64,000 nt of DNA from NCBI GenBank assembly GCA_002205965.3, contig NADL03000125.1, positions 62,001 through 126,000 of the forward strand, in the 5' to 3' direction. The notes under the pieces were generated by a model, which saw only the letters and a list, made by a program, of their open reading frames with translations, made no database searches and had not been told where the DNA came from. This DNA is from Kappaphycus alvarezii (taxonomy: Eukaryota > Rhodophyta > Florideophyceae > Gigartinales > Solieriaceae). Of this stretch, positions 1 to 11,301 are shown piece after piece. A program made the position numbers and the translations under genes. Numbering within the stretch: position 1 is the first letter of the stretch; each line of letters opens with the position of its first letter.

Positions 1-379
1 ACTTCGCGTAAAACAAATGAGGGAAATTAGTTTTAAAATATAGGCGGCTGGACGGGAGTTCAATGTACTGGACCCGGCGACGAGGAAATGAGAGAACTTT
101 GGAAGCTCGGAAGGGCCGAAGGAGGGACCTGCGAAGATTTGTTGAAGGAGGGGTATGGTGTGCTCCTAGGCGGCGACTTAGTTTAGTTGAGGGAGGCAAT
201 TGTTGAGGGTTGGGATGTAACCAGCGAAGATGTAGGCGGAGTTGACAAAGGAGACGCGGATATGACGGATGAGTGGGGAAGTCATGGGTGAAGTCGAGGT
301 TTTCGAGGGAGAGATTGACGAATATAGAGAGGTAGTTTATGCAGATATTGGAAATGATGGAGAGGGTATCTAAGAAGAA
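1..379. other. No gene recognised
   Basis: Purine-rich on the plus strand with no convincing coding frame. It may be the continuation of the decayed minus-strand coding sequence that follows. Confidence 0.3.
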
Positions 380-2157
380 CTAGCCTTGAAGAAAGCTGGA
401 TTCCGAGCAAGACTGGGAGCTAATGTACTTGTCCCCGGTGGTGAGATCGGAGAAAGGGAGTTGTTTTACATCATTAACAAAGCCGGGTAAAGAGATCTTC
501 CGACCTGAGCCGATCGACGGCCGCGATATATATGAGTCTGGAGACGCCGAGATGGAAGTTGTGGATGGATTTGAAGGAGAAGATGTTGTAAGGGGAGGGG
601 AGTGAAGTAATGTTGAGGAAGGGTAAGTCTCGAAGCGTGAGGAGTACTTTGCAAATGAGAGTAGCTTAAGGACACGGAGGGCGTGTTCCCTCCTGGTACG
701 TGCGACTCTGGGCTGTCGTAAAATGAAGGCTTGTTCCAAGTCACAGAGGAGAGCAGGGTGGTTTTTTCGTATGGTCAGGGTCTGCTGCTGTGTGCCAGGA
801 TGATGTGTGGGAGAATCAAGGTGGAGATCGAAGCGTCTGACTGTGAATTTGTGACAGGGGTCCTGGGGGCGGGTTCCATGGAGGATTGTGTAGGATTTCC
901 TTTGCCTCTGATATGTCAGCGCAGTAGCTGGAAATTACGAGGTAGCATTTTTGGAGGACGACATGAGAGTCACAGAAGTGAAAGCCGTGGAGACCGGAGG
1001 TGACAATAGGCTGGAGGATGTTGCAGATTGAGAGCTGAGTAAGTTCCGTCTTCGTTTTGCTGGTGATGCATGGGGGAAGTTTGAGGGTTTTGATCGTTAT
1101 CTGCTATGGTTAAAGTAGGTTGGAAGGAAGTTGGGATGCAGCCGATTAGGGTGAGGTTGCTGGAGATACATTTGGGATGAGAAGGGTCGGAAAAGTTGAG
1201 GAGGTGGAGGTGGAGTGGATACGATGTGATGGGAGAGCTTTTGAGGTAATTGGATTTCTTTTAGGAGTATAGCTGGACGAAGCTGATGAAAGAGTCAATT
1301 CTTGTGGTAAGAAGCCTGTGCCAGAAGATATATTGTTTGGAGGTCTGCATGATTGTGGCTTGATGGCAGGGACTGCTTGTTTTCCGAGGACGGTTGCCAT
1401 TAGGTAAGCGAAAGCGGTGGAATAATGAGGCCTTTTGCTGAGAGAAGAGGTTGAAGATGGTTCTGTTGAAGTAAGCGAGGGCCAGCCATTGATTGAGAAC
1501 ATTTGTTGCGTTATTCTGGAAGAGGGTTGCGGAGAAGTGATTCTCGGATTCAATGATGGAGCGGAGCTAAAAGCCGGTGAAGCTGAATTGTTGCCTGAAG
1601 AGTTTCTTATAGAGTTCAAGGCACTGTCATGGGGAGGAAGAGGAACTATAGAAGGAGAACATGGAAAAGGTGGGGTGAATGAGCAGGAAGATGAGCTCGT
1701 CTGCTTTGTGGAGGCCAATAAAAGAGGCGATAGATGAAATGCAGAGGACAAACTGTTCGAAATGGGGAGGTTGGGGGGAGCGGAGGTGGACATGAAGAGG
1801 CTGGAGCTATTGAAGATGTTGAAATAATCTTCGGTTCGTAGGGAAAGGAAGAACCTTTCTTTCTGATAGCAGTCCTTGTCGGCGAGGTGTATGATATTGG
1901 AGGGTTTGTTGGAGGAGCTGAGAAGGGTAAGTTCTGAGGTGTAGTTTTGGAGCTCGGTGTGTGTAGGGAATTGAGTGAGTCCGCTGCCGGGGGAGATGAG
2001 GCGTTTCTTGGGGGTGAGAAGATGATATAATGTCTACGGTTCCTCTAGATGGCGGGTATGGTGCTTGGCAAAAAATAACAGCAGAGTAAGCAACAGTGGG
2101 GAGGCTGAATTGGAGATAAAGGTGCGTCGCTTGGTGTGTTTGTGTGAGGGGTACCAA
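380..2157 (-). pseudogene. Decayed minus-strand coding region, family unknown
   Basis: I do not recognise this gene. Read on the minus strand it gives several protein-like stretches that change frame every few hundred bases. One stretch near 470-600 reads LPSPYNIFSF followed by KSIHNFHLGVSRLI; another near 1780-2030 contains LLTPKKRLISPGSG and DKDCYQKERFFLSL. An H-N-x-x-L-G-hydrophobic block reminds me of some large eukaryotic DNA transposases, but this is only a resemblance. The continuous 215-residue frame at 1146-1793 is very Ser/Pro-rich and is probably partly out of frame. Multiple frameshifts and stops argue for a dead gene; an alternative is a gene with small introns. Confidence 0.3.
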
Positions 2158-2756
2158 ATATGGCGCACGGGGAAGGGATAGGCTGGGAATGGAATTGGGT
2201 GCACGGGATACCGACGTGTTGGGCCAGTGTGGACTTGTTATCAGGTATAGGTGGGCAGTACGTGTTGATGTAAAACCAGACCTTTACTATGGGTAGCCGG
2301 CAAATACCATATATTTCACCATCTATTCTATCTAAGTGGTTTATAATCTTCTATTTCACCAACATGAAACTACGGAAATTGGGGTTGTGTCCCATTCTTC
2401 TTTGTGCAGGAAATAGAGTCTGGGAAGCTACGTGCAAGCTTCCCGTCCAAGAAAACTATCAATTCTGAGTGTATGGAGTTCTTTAGTGATGTGTCAGTTT
2501 CCAACTTGATTAATTTTACCGCGTTTCATCCTTTTTTGACCACTAAACTAACATTCCCAGAACGCCGAAGAGACCTCCAAGTCGAATAAAAACAGTAAAG
2601 TAAGGTTCAATAGACGAAATAGTACTCGAGAATGAGAACCAGGTAGCGAAGACCGCAAATTAGACGTCTTTAGCAGTTTTACCCGCCTTGCTCTAGATAG
2701 AGGTAGTCTAGGGGTCGGCAGCTAAAGAATGAAAATTTTTGAAGAAATTTTATGGA
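2158..2756. other. No gene recognised
   Basis: No frame here matches anything I can name. It lies directly upstream of Ty3/gypsy debris on the same strand and may be degraded gag, but I cannot show it. Confidence 0.25.
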
Positions 2757-3897
2757 AATGCGGTGAGAGCTTTGCTGGACACTAGTTCACTCCCAAACAT
2801 TTTGGCAGTAGATTTGGGCGAAGGCCTTCATAAGCGAGCTCTGATTGCGACAAGGCAAATCACAGTGGCCGTCTTAGGGTAGACTGGGATTCTTAATGAG
2901 TCAAGAAATGTGCCTTTAGTACTTCAATAGCTGTCATTTCCACTCCTGTATTTTGCTCTGGAGTTCTCTCTTTCTAAATTTTTGATTGTAGCACCCTCAG
3001 TGGAGTTTCTCGAAACGGATATCAATCTGCGTGAAAGAGGTCATTGCCAGTGCACTTACAATGATAGATGAAGGTGCGAGACAACTCAGTGGATGTGTTT
3101 CAATCGAGTCCCAAAGAAAAAAATGTCAAGCAGCAGAAAAAGAAACGGTACTATAATTTTTTGATGTTGAAATTATTGACGAAGACGTTCAGATGTAATC
3201 GATGGCACCGTTAAGGATTAAAATATGTCTTTTAAAAATACATATTCATCAGGATCAGAGAACATTGATTAAACTATTGGTATAGGGCATGGTAATTTTC
3301 AAATGGAATTAAAAGAAGGTGAAACTGAAGATAATTTCAACCAATGTGTTCAAATCATTTTTCATCCTTATTTTGACAAACTGGATGCTGGTGAGCGAAT
3401 ATTTGCCTCAGATAAATGGTAGATCGGCAACAACTATCGAAACTATAACACTTTCAATGCGCAATATTTCATTTTCAGTAAGGATTGGGAAATTTTCGTA
3501 CCCGTAATTTTTCGGATATACAAGGAAAGTTAGGATCAAAGGGTTTCTGTTTAGCTGTTCACCGGAAATTTATGATTAAAAAAAACCCTAACGGAGGTCT
3601 CATGTACTACCCCGTGATATCAAGTGAGGAGGGAGCTTGTATTCAGATGCTAGACTCTTCGCGCTGGCACGGATGCGAACGAAGGGAGTGCCTCTCGAAG
3701 CTCGTAAGAAACAAAGGGAGCAAGATCTCGTATTTGATACCCTAATAACATCACAAATACCACCAAGGGCAGTAAAATATGCAACACCTAAGTTTTTGGG
3801 CCTGTATGTGGTCGTGGAGTCAAAATATTCGTTGTGTAAATTGATATGTTCTAACAAGAGAAAAACGCATCTGTCCATCCATATGCACGACGCTTGA
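2757..3897 (+). mobile_element. Decayed Ty3/gypsy fragment: protease and integrase C-terminus
   Basis: From 2757 the plus strand reads NAVRALLDTSSLPNILAVDL and later TRQITVA. This parallels the protease of the better preserved element at 53 kb (ALFDSGAVPNLISETLV, TTRKITVA), with the catalytic D-S-G changed to D-T-S. Around 3660-3850 another frame reads LARMRTKGVPLEARKKQ, then KYATPKFLGLYVVVESKY, the usual C-terminal tail of gypsy integrases (a GPY/F-like block). The RT, RNase H and integrase core between them are missing or unreadable, so this is an internally deleted, very old copy without visible LTRs. Confidence 0.55.
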
Positions 3898-4359
3898 AGT
3901 AATTTCATTCCCTCTCTTGATGTCTTCAGAAGCACAACAGGTGGAAATAGAAATATTCAACAATGAGTTCAGTGTTTTATTTGCAGGATGTACCGCCGAC
4001 CTCGTCATGAAGCACGTGATTTCACAATTTTTTTGCGGTTATAGTGTTTAAGTCGTATTTTTTTCGGATTATTATGTTTCTTGACCTAACCTTGTGTGAT
4101 AGTTCAATCATTCGATAAATGATGATTGACTTCGAGTGAGTATGTATAGTTGAATCCAAGAATGTTGAAATGGTACCTGAAAGAAAGTACTGCATCCTCT
4201 TGTCGTACAGCGTCATCAATTTAATAATTTGTGTCCATTTCAGGATATGTGAATCAATAAAATTCAATCAAGTAATTAGTCCTACGCTACCTGAGATACG
4301 TAAAATAGAGACAATGGGACCTTATTCGATCATTTACCGTAGGTAGGACTGCTACCATG
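3898..4359. other. AT-rich spacer
   Basis: AT-rich with no recognisable coding frame. It separates the gypsy debris from the LINE relic. Confidence 0.4.
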
Positions 4360-5180
4360 TGATTGATTGGCGCCAGATCTCCAGGACGAAAACGTCCAAT
4401 TTAAGAAAAATGAGCGATCTCTCCGTACCGGACTTCAAAATCGTCATCAACACCGCGTACAACACAGGATAAACCATGATACATTTACAGAGAATAGCTC
4501 TCCCACCGGCACGCAAATAAAGCATACTCAACTACATTTGCATCGCGCCATGCGGAAAAGTGGGGGGTATTGACAGGAAATATATCGAGATGCTGAAGAA
4601 AGAGCCCGTGCTCAATGCTGCTCATCTCTACACGTTGTAGACGAAAATCTGCCATCCTCACCATTACCCCCACAACTGACCTACAGACATCCTGATCCCG
4701 ATCCAAAACAACGGGGGAAAATATACTCCAGCGAATTACAGCACACTTCTCTTTTTATATGAATGCAGGAAAGTCATCGAGTTCCTTCCTATCGGACCCT
4801 GAAACCTTCCATTCAATGTAGTTTGGCTTCCAAAGAAGAATAGGCCCCCTCAATTTTTCACTCCCTCATCTCCATGGAAGCAGCAATAAGACAAACTGAC
4901 CGCTGGCTCGCCACTGATCCTACAGGATTGCGGGCACTTCGTCCACTCCTACGACCCTTAATCAACGAAATACAACTCTGGGCACCCACCAGACGCATGC
5001 ACCGGGCACAAAAAACGAGCGCAGTGATCACTCTGGACCCTGCTCATCCACATATACCACTCACAATAAAATCGAATATAATCAATTATTCTGACAAGGT
5101 ACCTTTCCATGGGATCAAAATCAACCACTAGGTACTCATCCCGATGCGACTATGAACAGGGAACATAGTACTAAACAGAG
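4360..5180 (+). pseudogene. LINE-A: decayed non-LTR RT, 5' piece
   Basis: Base-level similarity to the LINE at 45.7-48.0 kb (opposite strand) runs through this segment. Near 4690-4790 it matches the LIPVHKRED...NPANYRPL region, near 4828-4900 it reads FQRRIGPL, and near 4990-5110 it matches the block after the catalytic motif (WAPTRRMHRAQK against the intact WASARQMTWAPNK). The RT palm between FQRRIGPL and that block, including the catalytic Asp pair, is deleted. Several stops and frameshifts are present. The element is cut by an LTR at about 5181 and resumes at 6512. Confidence 0.65.
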
Positions 5181-6511
5181 TGTTTTTATAAAAACGGTCC
5201 TTTCTGTAGGAAAGCGGTCTTCTCCAAAAACTTTTGTCTTCTTCATCCCTGACCACAGCTTTTCCAAAACAACTCTCGCCACCTATTTCATTTTTAAGAA
5301 CAAAATTCTCTACGAGTCCACATTCACTGTACAATTCAATTTTACGCGTTTTCTCTGAGTATTGTGGCACTCTATTTTCAAAAAGTAAAATTTTCCGGCT
5401 CGTTGTCCGCTTTTTCCTCGGAGTCAAGTTCCTATATTCTATCAAGCAGTTTTTTTCTGCTTTGATAGTATGCAAATCAAAGCTGCGGAATTACTTCACA
5501 CTTTTTATTTCCTCCAATGTCGTGAAAGTTTTCAAAGACATTGCTATAATTAAAGTTCGATATCAAAGTAGTTGAAGCAAAAACCCCGCCATCCACAATA
5601 TCATGGGCTCACGCCACTTTTCCGTCAACATGACCAACCTCCGCCCGTCCCTCACTATCGCCAAGTCATCCAGAGCCCGCTGCCCCCTCAACGCCCTGGC
5701 CTTGATGGCCAATGGATCAACTGACTTTGATCACTATTGTAGCAGAATGGACCGATAACGCGTTCTGAGCGGGTACGACGGCACTTATTCGAGGAGGCAG
5801 AGGAGGAAGAGGACGTAAAGGAAGAGGATGTAGAAACGGAAGAGGCTGAAGATGAAGTAGAAGGATCGGAAGGTGAGTAGGACTAAGTGGACCCGTAGGA
5901 GCAACTAGTTTACAATAGAAAGGGGGCTGCTGTTGAGGACGGAAGAGAGATGGAGTAATAATTAATTTATGACTCCTCCTGCGCAAATTAAGAGTAGTTT
6001 GAAGGAATTCATTGGAAATATGGATATATCGGAGGAATTTCTTAACACTAGTCTGGAGGACAAATATTTTAACGAGAAAAGTAGATATTTATTCTAATAA
6101 TATCCACTTTTAGTCTTTCTCGTTCACACAATTCAATTTGATGAATTTTTTGGTACTTAGCATTTTTGTTTCTGACTTTTGGTTTAGCCGAAAAGTCTGT
6201 ATCAGCTGATTAAGCTGGTACCTGTTGTGGATTTCAAACAAGTTTGCAGACAACTTTAAGTCAGATCCCAAATAGTTAGGAAGCTGAGCGTCAGCTTAAG
6301 AACCAAGAAAAATTTTTATTACGCTGGCCACAGAGCAAAGCATTAGACATTGCCCTTTCTATAAACTTTTTTAGCCCTCTCAACTTTAGTCCTTACCCAC
6401 CTTTATCTGCTTGCTCAACTATACCGTGGTAGCACTTTTGTCGATTAGAACAATGATTTCTTGGAGTAATTTGTTCCGATTATTTCTTCTTCCGACTAAT
6501 TATCCCTTCCA
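5181..6511 (+). repeat. Solo LTR-b with U3 ORF relic, inserted in LINE-A
   Basis: The LTR begins TGTTTTTATAAAAACGG and ends near TTATCCCTTCCA. It is collinear with LTR-c (20463-21822) and shares its 3' 350 bp with the gypsy-4 LTR family, including a TATA-like segment, an AGCACTTTTGTCG block and a terminal TATCCCT block. LINE-A coding resumes right after it, which fixes the boundaries to within a few bases. I see no clean target duplication, as expected for an old insertion. Confidence 0.6.
5630..6072 (+). pseudogene. U3 acidic ORF relic in LTR-b
   Basis: Starts with ATG at 5630. The N-terminus reads MTNLRPSLTIAKSSRA and continues to PLNALALMANGSTDFDHYC, matching the LTR-a copy (MTNIRPSVTITKSSRG, PLNDLALIANGPNDYDDYC). 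A stop follows the N-terminal block and the Glu-rich middle is shifted in frame. A C-terminal trace near 6010-6060 reads GNMDISEEFLNTSLEDKY, corresponding to SMDILEELFGSDLENGKY in LTR-f. Clearly dead, but useful for judging which parts of the protein are conserved. Confidence 0.55.
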
Positions 6512-7245
6512 AAAGGCACCCGTTCCCTCCTACCGACAACGCCTCTCACTTCTGCTATGTCTCTTGCTCGCCTGACCATGCCTTTTACGAATCCTTTTGC
6601 AGCACCTACCTATATATAGGTATCATGCTGCGCTACCTTTACTCCTCAACTGCGTCGACCTTTACATGCAGCGGCAATTCTTCGCAACCCATCTCCGCTC
6701 GAGAGAACTTTCAATGTCACCCACTTACCGAACCTGTAAGTAATTTTCGAAATCTCTGATCTCACCAGTCTGCAGCAAAAACAAGCTTCAAAGTTCCTCT
6801 CCAAGCTATGCCAACACCCAGGCAGGCAAATGCAGACAGAAGACGCCAGCAGCCCGTGCATTAACCTACATCACAACTTGCGGATGAAACTCTGTACTCC
6901 ACAAAACTCCCACCACCCCAGCCCGACACGCTCATCCCAACTTTAATTACCCATCTAAAACACTCGCAATAGTCCCTCATGTCGCCCTTAACATCGCTTC
7001 TAACCACGCCACGAACCTGCCATGACACGAATTGGATCTTCCCCATCTTTATTCACATCTGAGATCCTCAGGAGACACCCGTTAAGTCTCGCACTTCGCT
7101 GGGTTTTGAACTCATTTAACATCATCTATTGCCTACTATGAAGCACCAAAAACTACTCTTTGGACCTTGGCACTCTTCCGGAACAGCGAAAAACATCTCT
7201 TACAGTTACGTGACGCCATCAACTCATTATATTCTCTCTGTTCGT
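6512..7245 (+). pseudogene. LINE-A: decayed non-LTR element, 3' piece
   Basis: Continuation of LINE-A after LTR-b. DNA alignment by eye to the C-terminal part of the 46-kb LINE is clear, for example the segment around GCAGCGGCAATTCTTCGC at 6670 and the end of the frame near 7200-7240, where TTACGTGACGCCATCAAC parallels TTACGACATGCCATCAAT. Frames are broken repeatedly. The 3' end falls at about 7245; I see no poly(A) tail. Confidence 0.6.
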
Positions 7246-9196
7246 CCCTACCTTGACTGTTACCACCGCTATTCAAACTAAGTCTTAATTCAGAAGCTTT
7301 GAGCTATACTCCCCTCCATATTCTATTCGGAGCGAAAAGGGCCGATTTTTTAAAAAAAAGTTTATTGCTGTCTTTCATCAGACTCAAGCTACCGTTAAAC
7401 TCTACATTACGAAAATATGACTCAATTTGCCTCTGAAGCTTGTTACTATGGTGTCCCTGGAATTTTTGGCGCCTAGTGCCAATATCATCGCCAACTGAAT
7501 ATAACCGCTTTAAGATATCTTTTGCTGTGTGTAGTCTTCTGAGCTCAATGGATTCATTTGAATGTAGATATCTGACAGCAGTATACAAAGGAGAAAAAAG
7601 AGGTCATGACTCTATTCTATTCATCGCTACGTATTCCTGACTACCGCCTACATTAAGCGAAACCGCCCGAAGAAGTTTTCATCGATGATAGGATCAGAAG
7701 ACGTTTTCGTTTGAGGCCTCTTCCAAAATTCAGTTAAGCGTCATTTTTCGGAATCAATTCCCTGATCAACTCTACCTACCCGTAGTACCCATTGTTCATT
7801 AAAAATTCCCAACATTTAAGAAACTCACCGCAAAGGGGAACAGTATCCGCAATTTCTTTCGTGTATCTTGTTTTATTGATAGCGCCTATTTGGAAGTTAC
7901 TAATCTGCTAAAACATTTATAAGTCAGCCAACGGCCAAAGTTAGTGATTCGAGCAGCTCGGAGCCTGTCTGTTTGGTACCACAGAAACTTAATCTTGGAA
8001 GTCCTATGGCATTTGCTTACAATTAAAACCTTCCCTTTCTGCATATTTCCATTTGACTTATCGCTTGGTGGAAAGTTACATCAAACGCATATCTAGCAGT
8101 AGGTTATTACTTGAATTTGGTACTGTCTTAAAGCATCTGACCAAAACGAAAAAAGGATCCATTGCCATCTACAAATTCTTCAACAATAGTATCATTGGCC
8201 AACTTCATGATTTGTGTCATCAGTTCTCCGAACATTGGGCATTTCAAGCTGAGAATTTTTCCAAGAATCTCCTACTTTTAAAGTTGTGAAAAGAATAAAT
8301 AATATATGCTCTATTCCAAAATTACCCTTTCTATCAGGGTATGCGTTATATCTTTCGTTGATAATTGGCTTCATGCTCCCCTAAATAGTGTTGAAGTGTG
8401 AACAGTCGAAGGTTTTCATATCTTTCATGACTTTGCCATCGTCTGCTTCATAAGAGGTGTAGAAAACTGGGAAAAGGGATGTAACATCTTCGTCAGTGGC
8501 AAAGTCGCTGTCGCTGCCGTCAAATAGGTGTAGCCCTGCTTACAGCTCTGCAGCAGCGTCTGATTGAGTATGCTAGGCATTTCTTCTTGTTGTTGGGCTC
8601 GAACAAGGGCGGATGTTTCAGAAATTGTTGTGTGCTTTGTTGAGAACATTTTAGCTGAGAGACAGCGAAAGAATGTAGAATTCAATTGAGTTATACCGTA
8701 AGTGGTTGGAATAGAGTTTTGTGATCGAAGGTATTCGCAGTGCTTATATTTAAACTAAATTCTGAAAACATTAGCCTTTTTGTAAGTGACTAGGTTATTG
8801 ACAAAGGGAGCAGGTTTACTAAAGATTGCCTTCATTTACAGTTGATTCTATGGTTTGTACAGTATCCCTTTTAGTCCTGCTGTACAAAATCATTTTCGTA
8901 TTCTGAATACTTTTTCTTTTGTATTTGAATTGATCATATGATATGATAAACAGTGTTTAAAGGGCAACTCTTTACCAGGAGTGTACTGTACAGTATTCGC
9001 TCCCCCATAGTATCCATCATATATAATATAGGAGCCTTATGAGTCGAACGCCGCATGTCTGCTGACAGGGCTCGCGGCAACGTTTTTGTCGTCGTTCCAT
9101 GGAAAGCCCATTTTCACCGTAATGTTTTCTCCGCCGCCACCGCACTGCACAGGCTAAGGGGAATATAGCCCTAAGTTTCAGCCGAAGTAAAGTGAC
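7246..9196. other. Gene-poor region with unrecognised minus-strand ORF relics
   Basis: AT-rich. Three minus-strand segments look protein-like: 7304-7588 (94 codons, LHTAKDILKRLYSVGDD), about 8090-8290 (LMTQIMKLANDTIVEEFVDG in a frame different from the longest ORF) and 8425-8685. They could be parts of one decayed gene, since all lie on the same strand. I recognise none of them. The last 200 bases before 9197 share a short motif (about GAGCCTTATGAGTCG) with 15207-15222 beyond gypsy-2. Confidence 0.3.
7304..7588 (-). pseudogene. Unrecognised 94-codon ORF relic
   Basis: Opens with MYTAVRYLHSNESIELRR and contains a charged, helix-like middle (DILKRLYSVGDDIGTRR). There is no signal peptide, membrane segment or domain I can name. 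More protein-like sequence upstream on the same strand (8090-8690) suggests a 3' remnant of a longer gene. It could also be chance. Confidence 0.2.
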
Positions 9197-9651
9197 TGTT
9201 AAGACGCGAAGGGGGTAGGTTGACCGGTCGCGCGCGGTTGAGGGTTCGATAGGGGTGGAGAGCCGGTAAGAGGGAAAAGACGGATGTAAAGGAGGGAAAG
9301 TTGCTGGAACCGGACGAGATGCTCATTTTTTCGGTTGCTAGGGTACCGTACCTCCCCTGTTTCTAGGTAGTCGCCACACGTGGATAATAAATATTCTAAA
9401 ATACCCTACAGTACAGTGCACCACTTGTGGTCTTCAGAAACATCTAGAAGCCACGTGCTTCGCTGGAGGGTGGCAGGGGGGAAACATGAAAGTGCGAGCT
9501 GCGTCCGAGCACATTACTTTTACTTTCACTCCTTTTCCCCCTTATCATTTCCACCCCCGCCTGCACCCATGAACCTAACGACTCGCGCACAATTTCCCCC
9601 ATCATTTGGTACTGTATCGCTAAAACAGCACCACAATGTCCCGCCACAGCA
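9197..9651 (-). repeat. gypsy-2 3' LTR
   Basis: 455 bp, beginning TG and ending CA, aligned end to end with 14642-15101. Shared landmarks include GCGAAGGGGGTAGG near the left end, AATAAATATTCTAAA in the middle, and CACCCCCGCCTG plus TACAGCA-like ends at the right. Divergence is substantial (roughly one base in six by eye). Confidence 0.75.
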
Positions 9652-10258
9652 CCACTCTCTCCCCACGAAGAACTCCAGGGGCGTTCACCTCCGCCAATTT
9701 GGTCGTCATCCATCCTGAGCCCTCCTTTTCCTCGCGTGCCTCACCTCTTTCGGGCTCTCCTGTCTGCTTTTCCTCGGTTTCATTGGTGTCAATTCTCCTA
9801 TCATATCGGTTCGATCTAGGCTGGTTGATGACCCTACGTGGCTAGGGCAAAGCAGACCGCTAACAAATAGACTGGGGGTAAGGCACCCCGGGACTAGCTG
9901 GCGACGCTTGCATCTCCGAGGGCGGGCGGCAGTTCTCCCATCCTCCCCCGACAGGAGGGTGTATTGACGTCTCATGATTCTTCGGTCAAGACTCCTTTTC
10001 CTAAAGGCGAAATAAATTTTAGCGCCCCATGGAATCAGCACTTGCCGTCGAGGCTTTGGGATCTCTGGTAGAAGGGCTTGGACAAAGCCGTTATAGAAGC
10101 TCGAAAGGAACGGAAAAGGGCCCACCGAAGGGAATCGAGGGTATTGAAGAGGCGCGCGAGATGCATGCCTGTACCCTCCAGTGTTGTTTGAGATCCTTCA
10201 AGTTCGAGATCCTTCAAGACTGAGATAGAATAGTATTCATAAAGGTCATTCATTGCAA

Positions 10259-11300
10259 TCATTTCACCCAGTAGCAATATTTTCCTGCCCCCATGGCAGT
10301 GTTTTTCTCATGAATAGGGGGGTATTTGGAGTCAGCCCGCACCCGAGGGATTTTTCTCCAGTTTTTGTAGAGGCTTGGGGAGCAAGTAGTACTTGCAGAA
10401 GCGACGAGCGTGAATAGCCTGTCGTGAGAACCTCCCCTGCGGCGAACGGAGCGAATAGCATAGGTGCTATGCCCGTACGATTTCATAGAGGCCGAAGTTA
10501 TACGATTGAAGCGACGGCCATTTTGGGTCCTGGAAGACCTTACCGTACGCAACCAACACAAGGTCTCCGACCACATAGTGGACGATTTCCGGGGCTTTTT
10601 CTCTGGACTTGTCTCTTTCCAACGACTTCTTCGCATGGAGACTGGACACAGCCGGAATCTCAATCGGACAGTCCCTGGACTCCTGGGGCTTGCGGCGGAT
10701 TAGTACGGTCAGTACCTATCACGCGGGGTTTTACCCCGTACAAAAGCTCAAAGGGAGCTATTCCGCTGGGCCCAAGCCAGCGGTGATTCCCGAACACACA
10801 CTTATGGCGGGATGAAGCCCAATCTTCTCCATCACGAACGATCTTACCAATTCAATACTTCAAGGTGCGAACCACCTTTTCCGCTTTTCCCTTGGACATG
10901 GGGGCGTACGCCATGACTGAGCGCCACCTTACCCCAAGATTGTGCATGAAATGGGCGAGGAAAGCAGCGGTGAAACAGGTTCCATTACCGCTCACGATCT
11001 CCTTAGGGGGCCAAATGGACTTATTATCTCTTCTTCCACAAAACCTTATAACTGCAGGCTCCGTCGCATTTCGTGTAGGCATGGCTATCGGTCATCTGGC
11101 CAGATGCTCGACACAGACCAATATGTAATGGAAGAAGTCTGTGGATCGCTGCAATGGGCCTGTGAAATCAATCGAAAAGGTTGAGAACAGTCCTCCAACC
11201 GACACATACAAAATCGGCACTTACTCTGGGAGATTTTGCATTCGCTGACACGAGTCGCAAAAACGCACGTATTTGTAGACATGTACCACCATTCTCAGCG
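10259..11300 (-). pseudogene. pol: gypsy-2 integrase, decayed
   Basis: Read on the minus strand in shifting frames. A zinc-binding trace (RFCDSCQ) lies near 11270, then VEHLARWPIAMP, then the catalytic-core block VSGNGTCFTAAFLAHFM with KAEKVVRTLK. In gypsy integrases the first of these reads SDN; here the Asp is Gly. Near 10467-10540 the C-terminal tail PKWPSLQSYNFGLYEIVRA matches the post-core domain. At least four frame changes. Not functional. Confidence 0.65.
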
Positions 11301-11301
11301 A

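Noticed and set aside
1435-1737. 100-codon plus-strand Glu-rich ORF
   Set aside because: Complement of the Ser/Pro-rich minus-strand stretch; composition-driven.
10424-10786. 120-codon plus-strand ORF within gypsy-2
   Set aside because: Antisense to recognisable integrase sequence.
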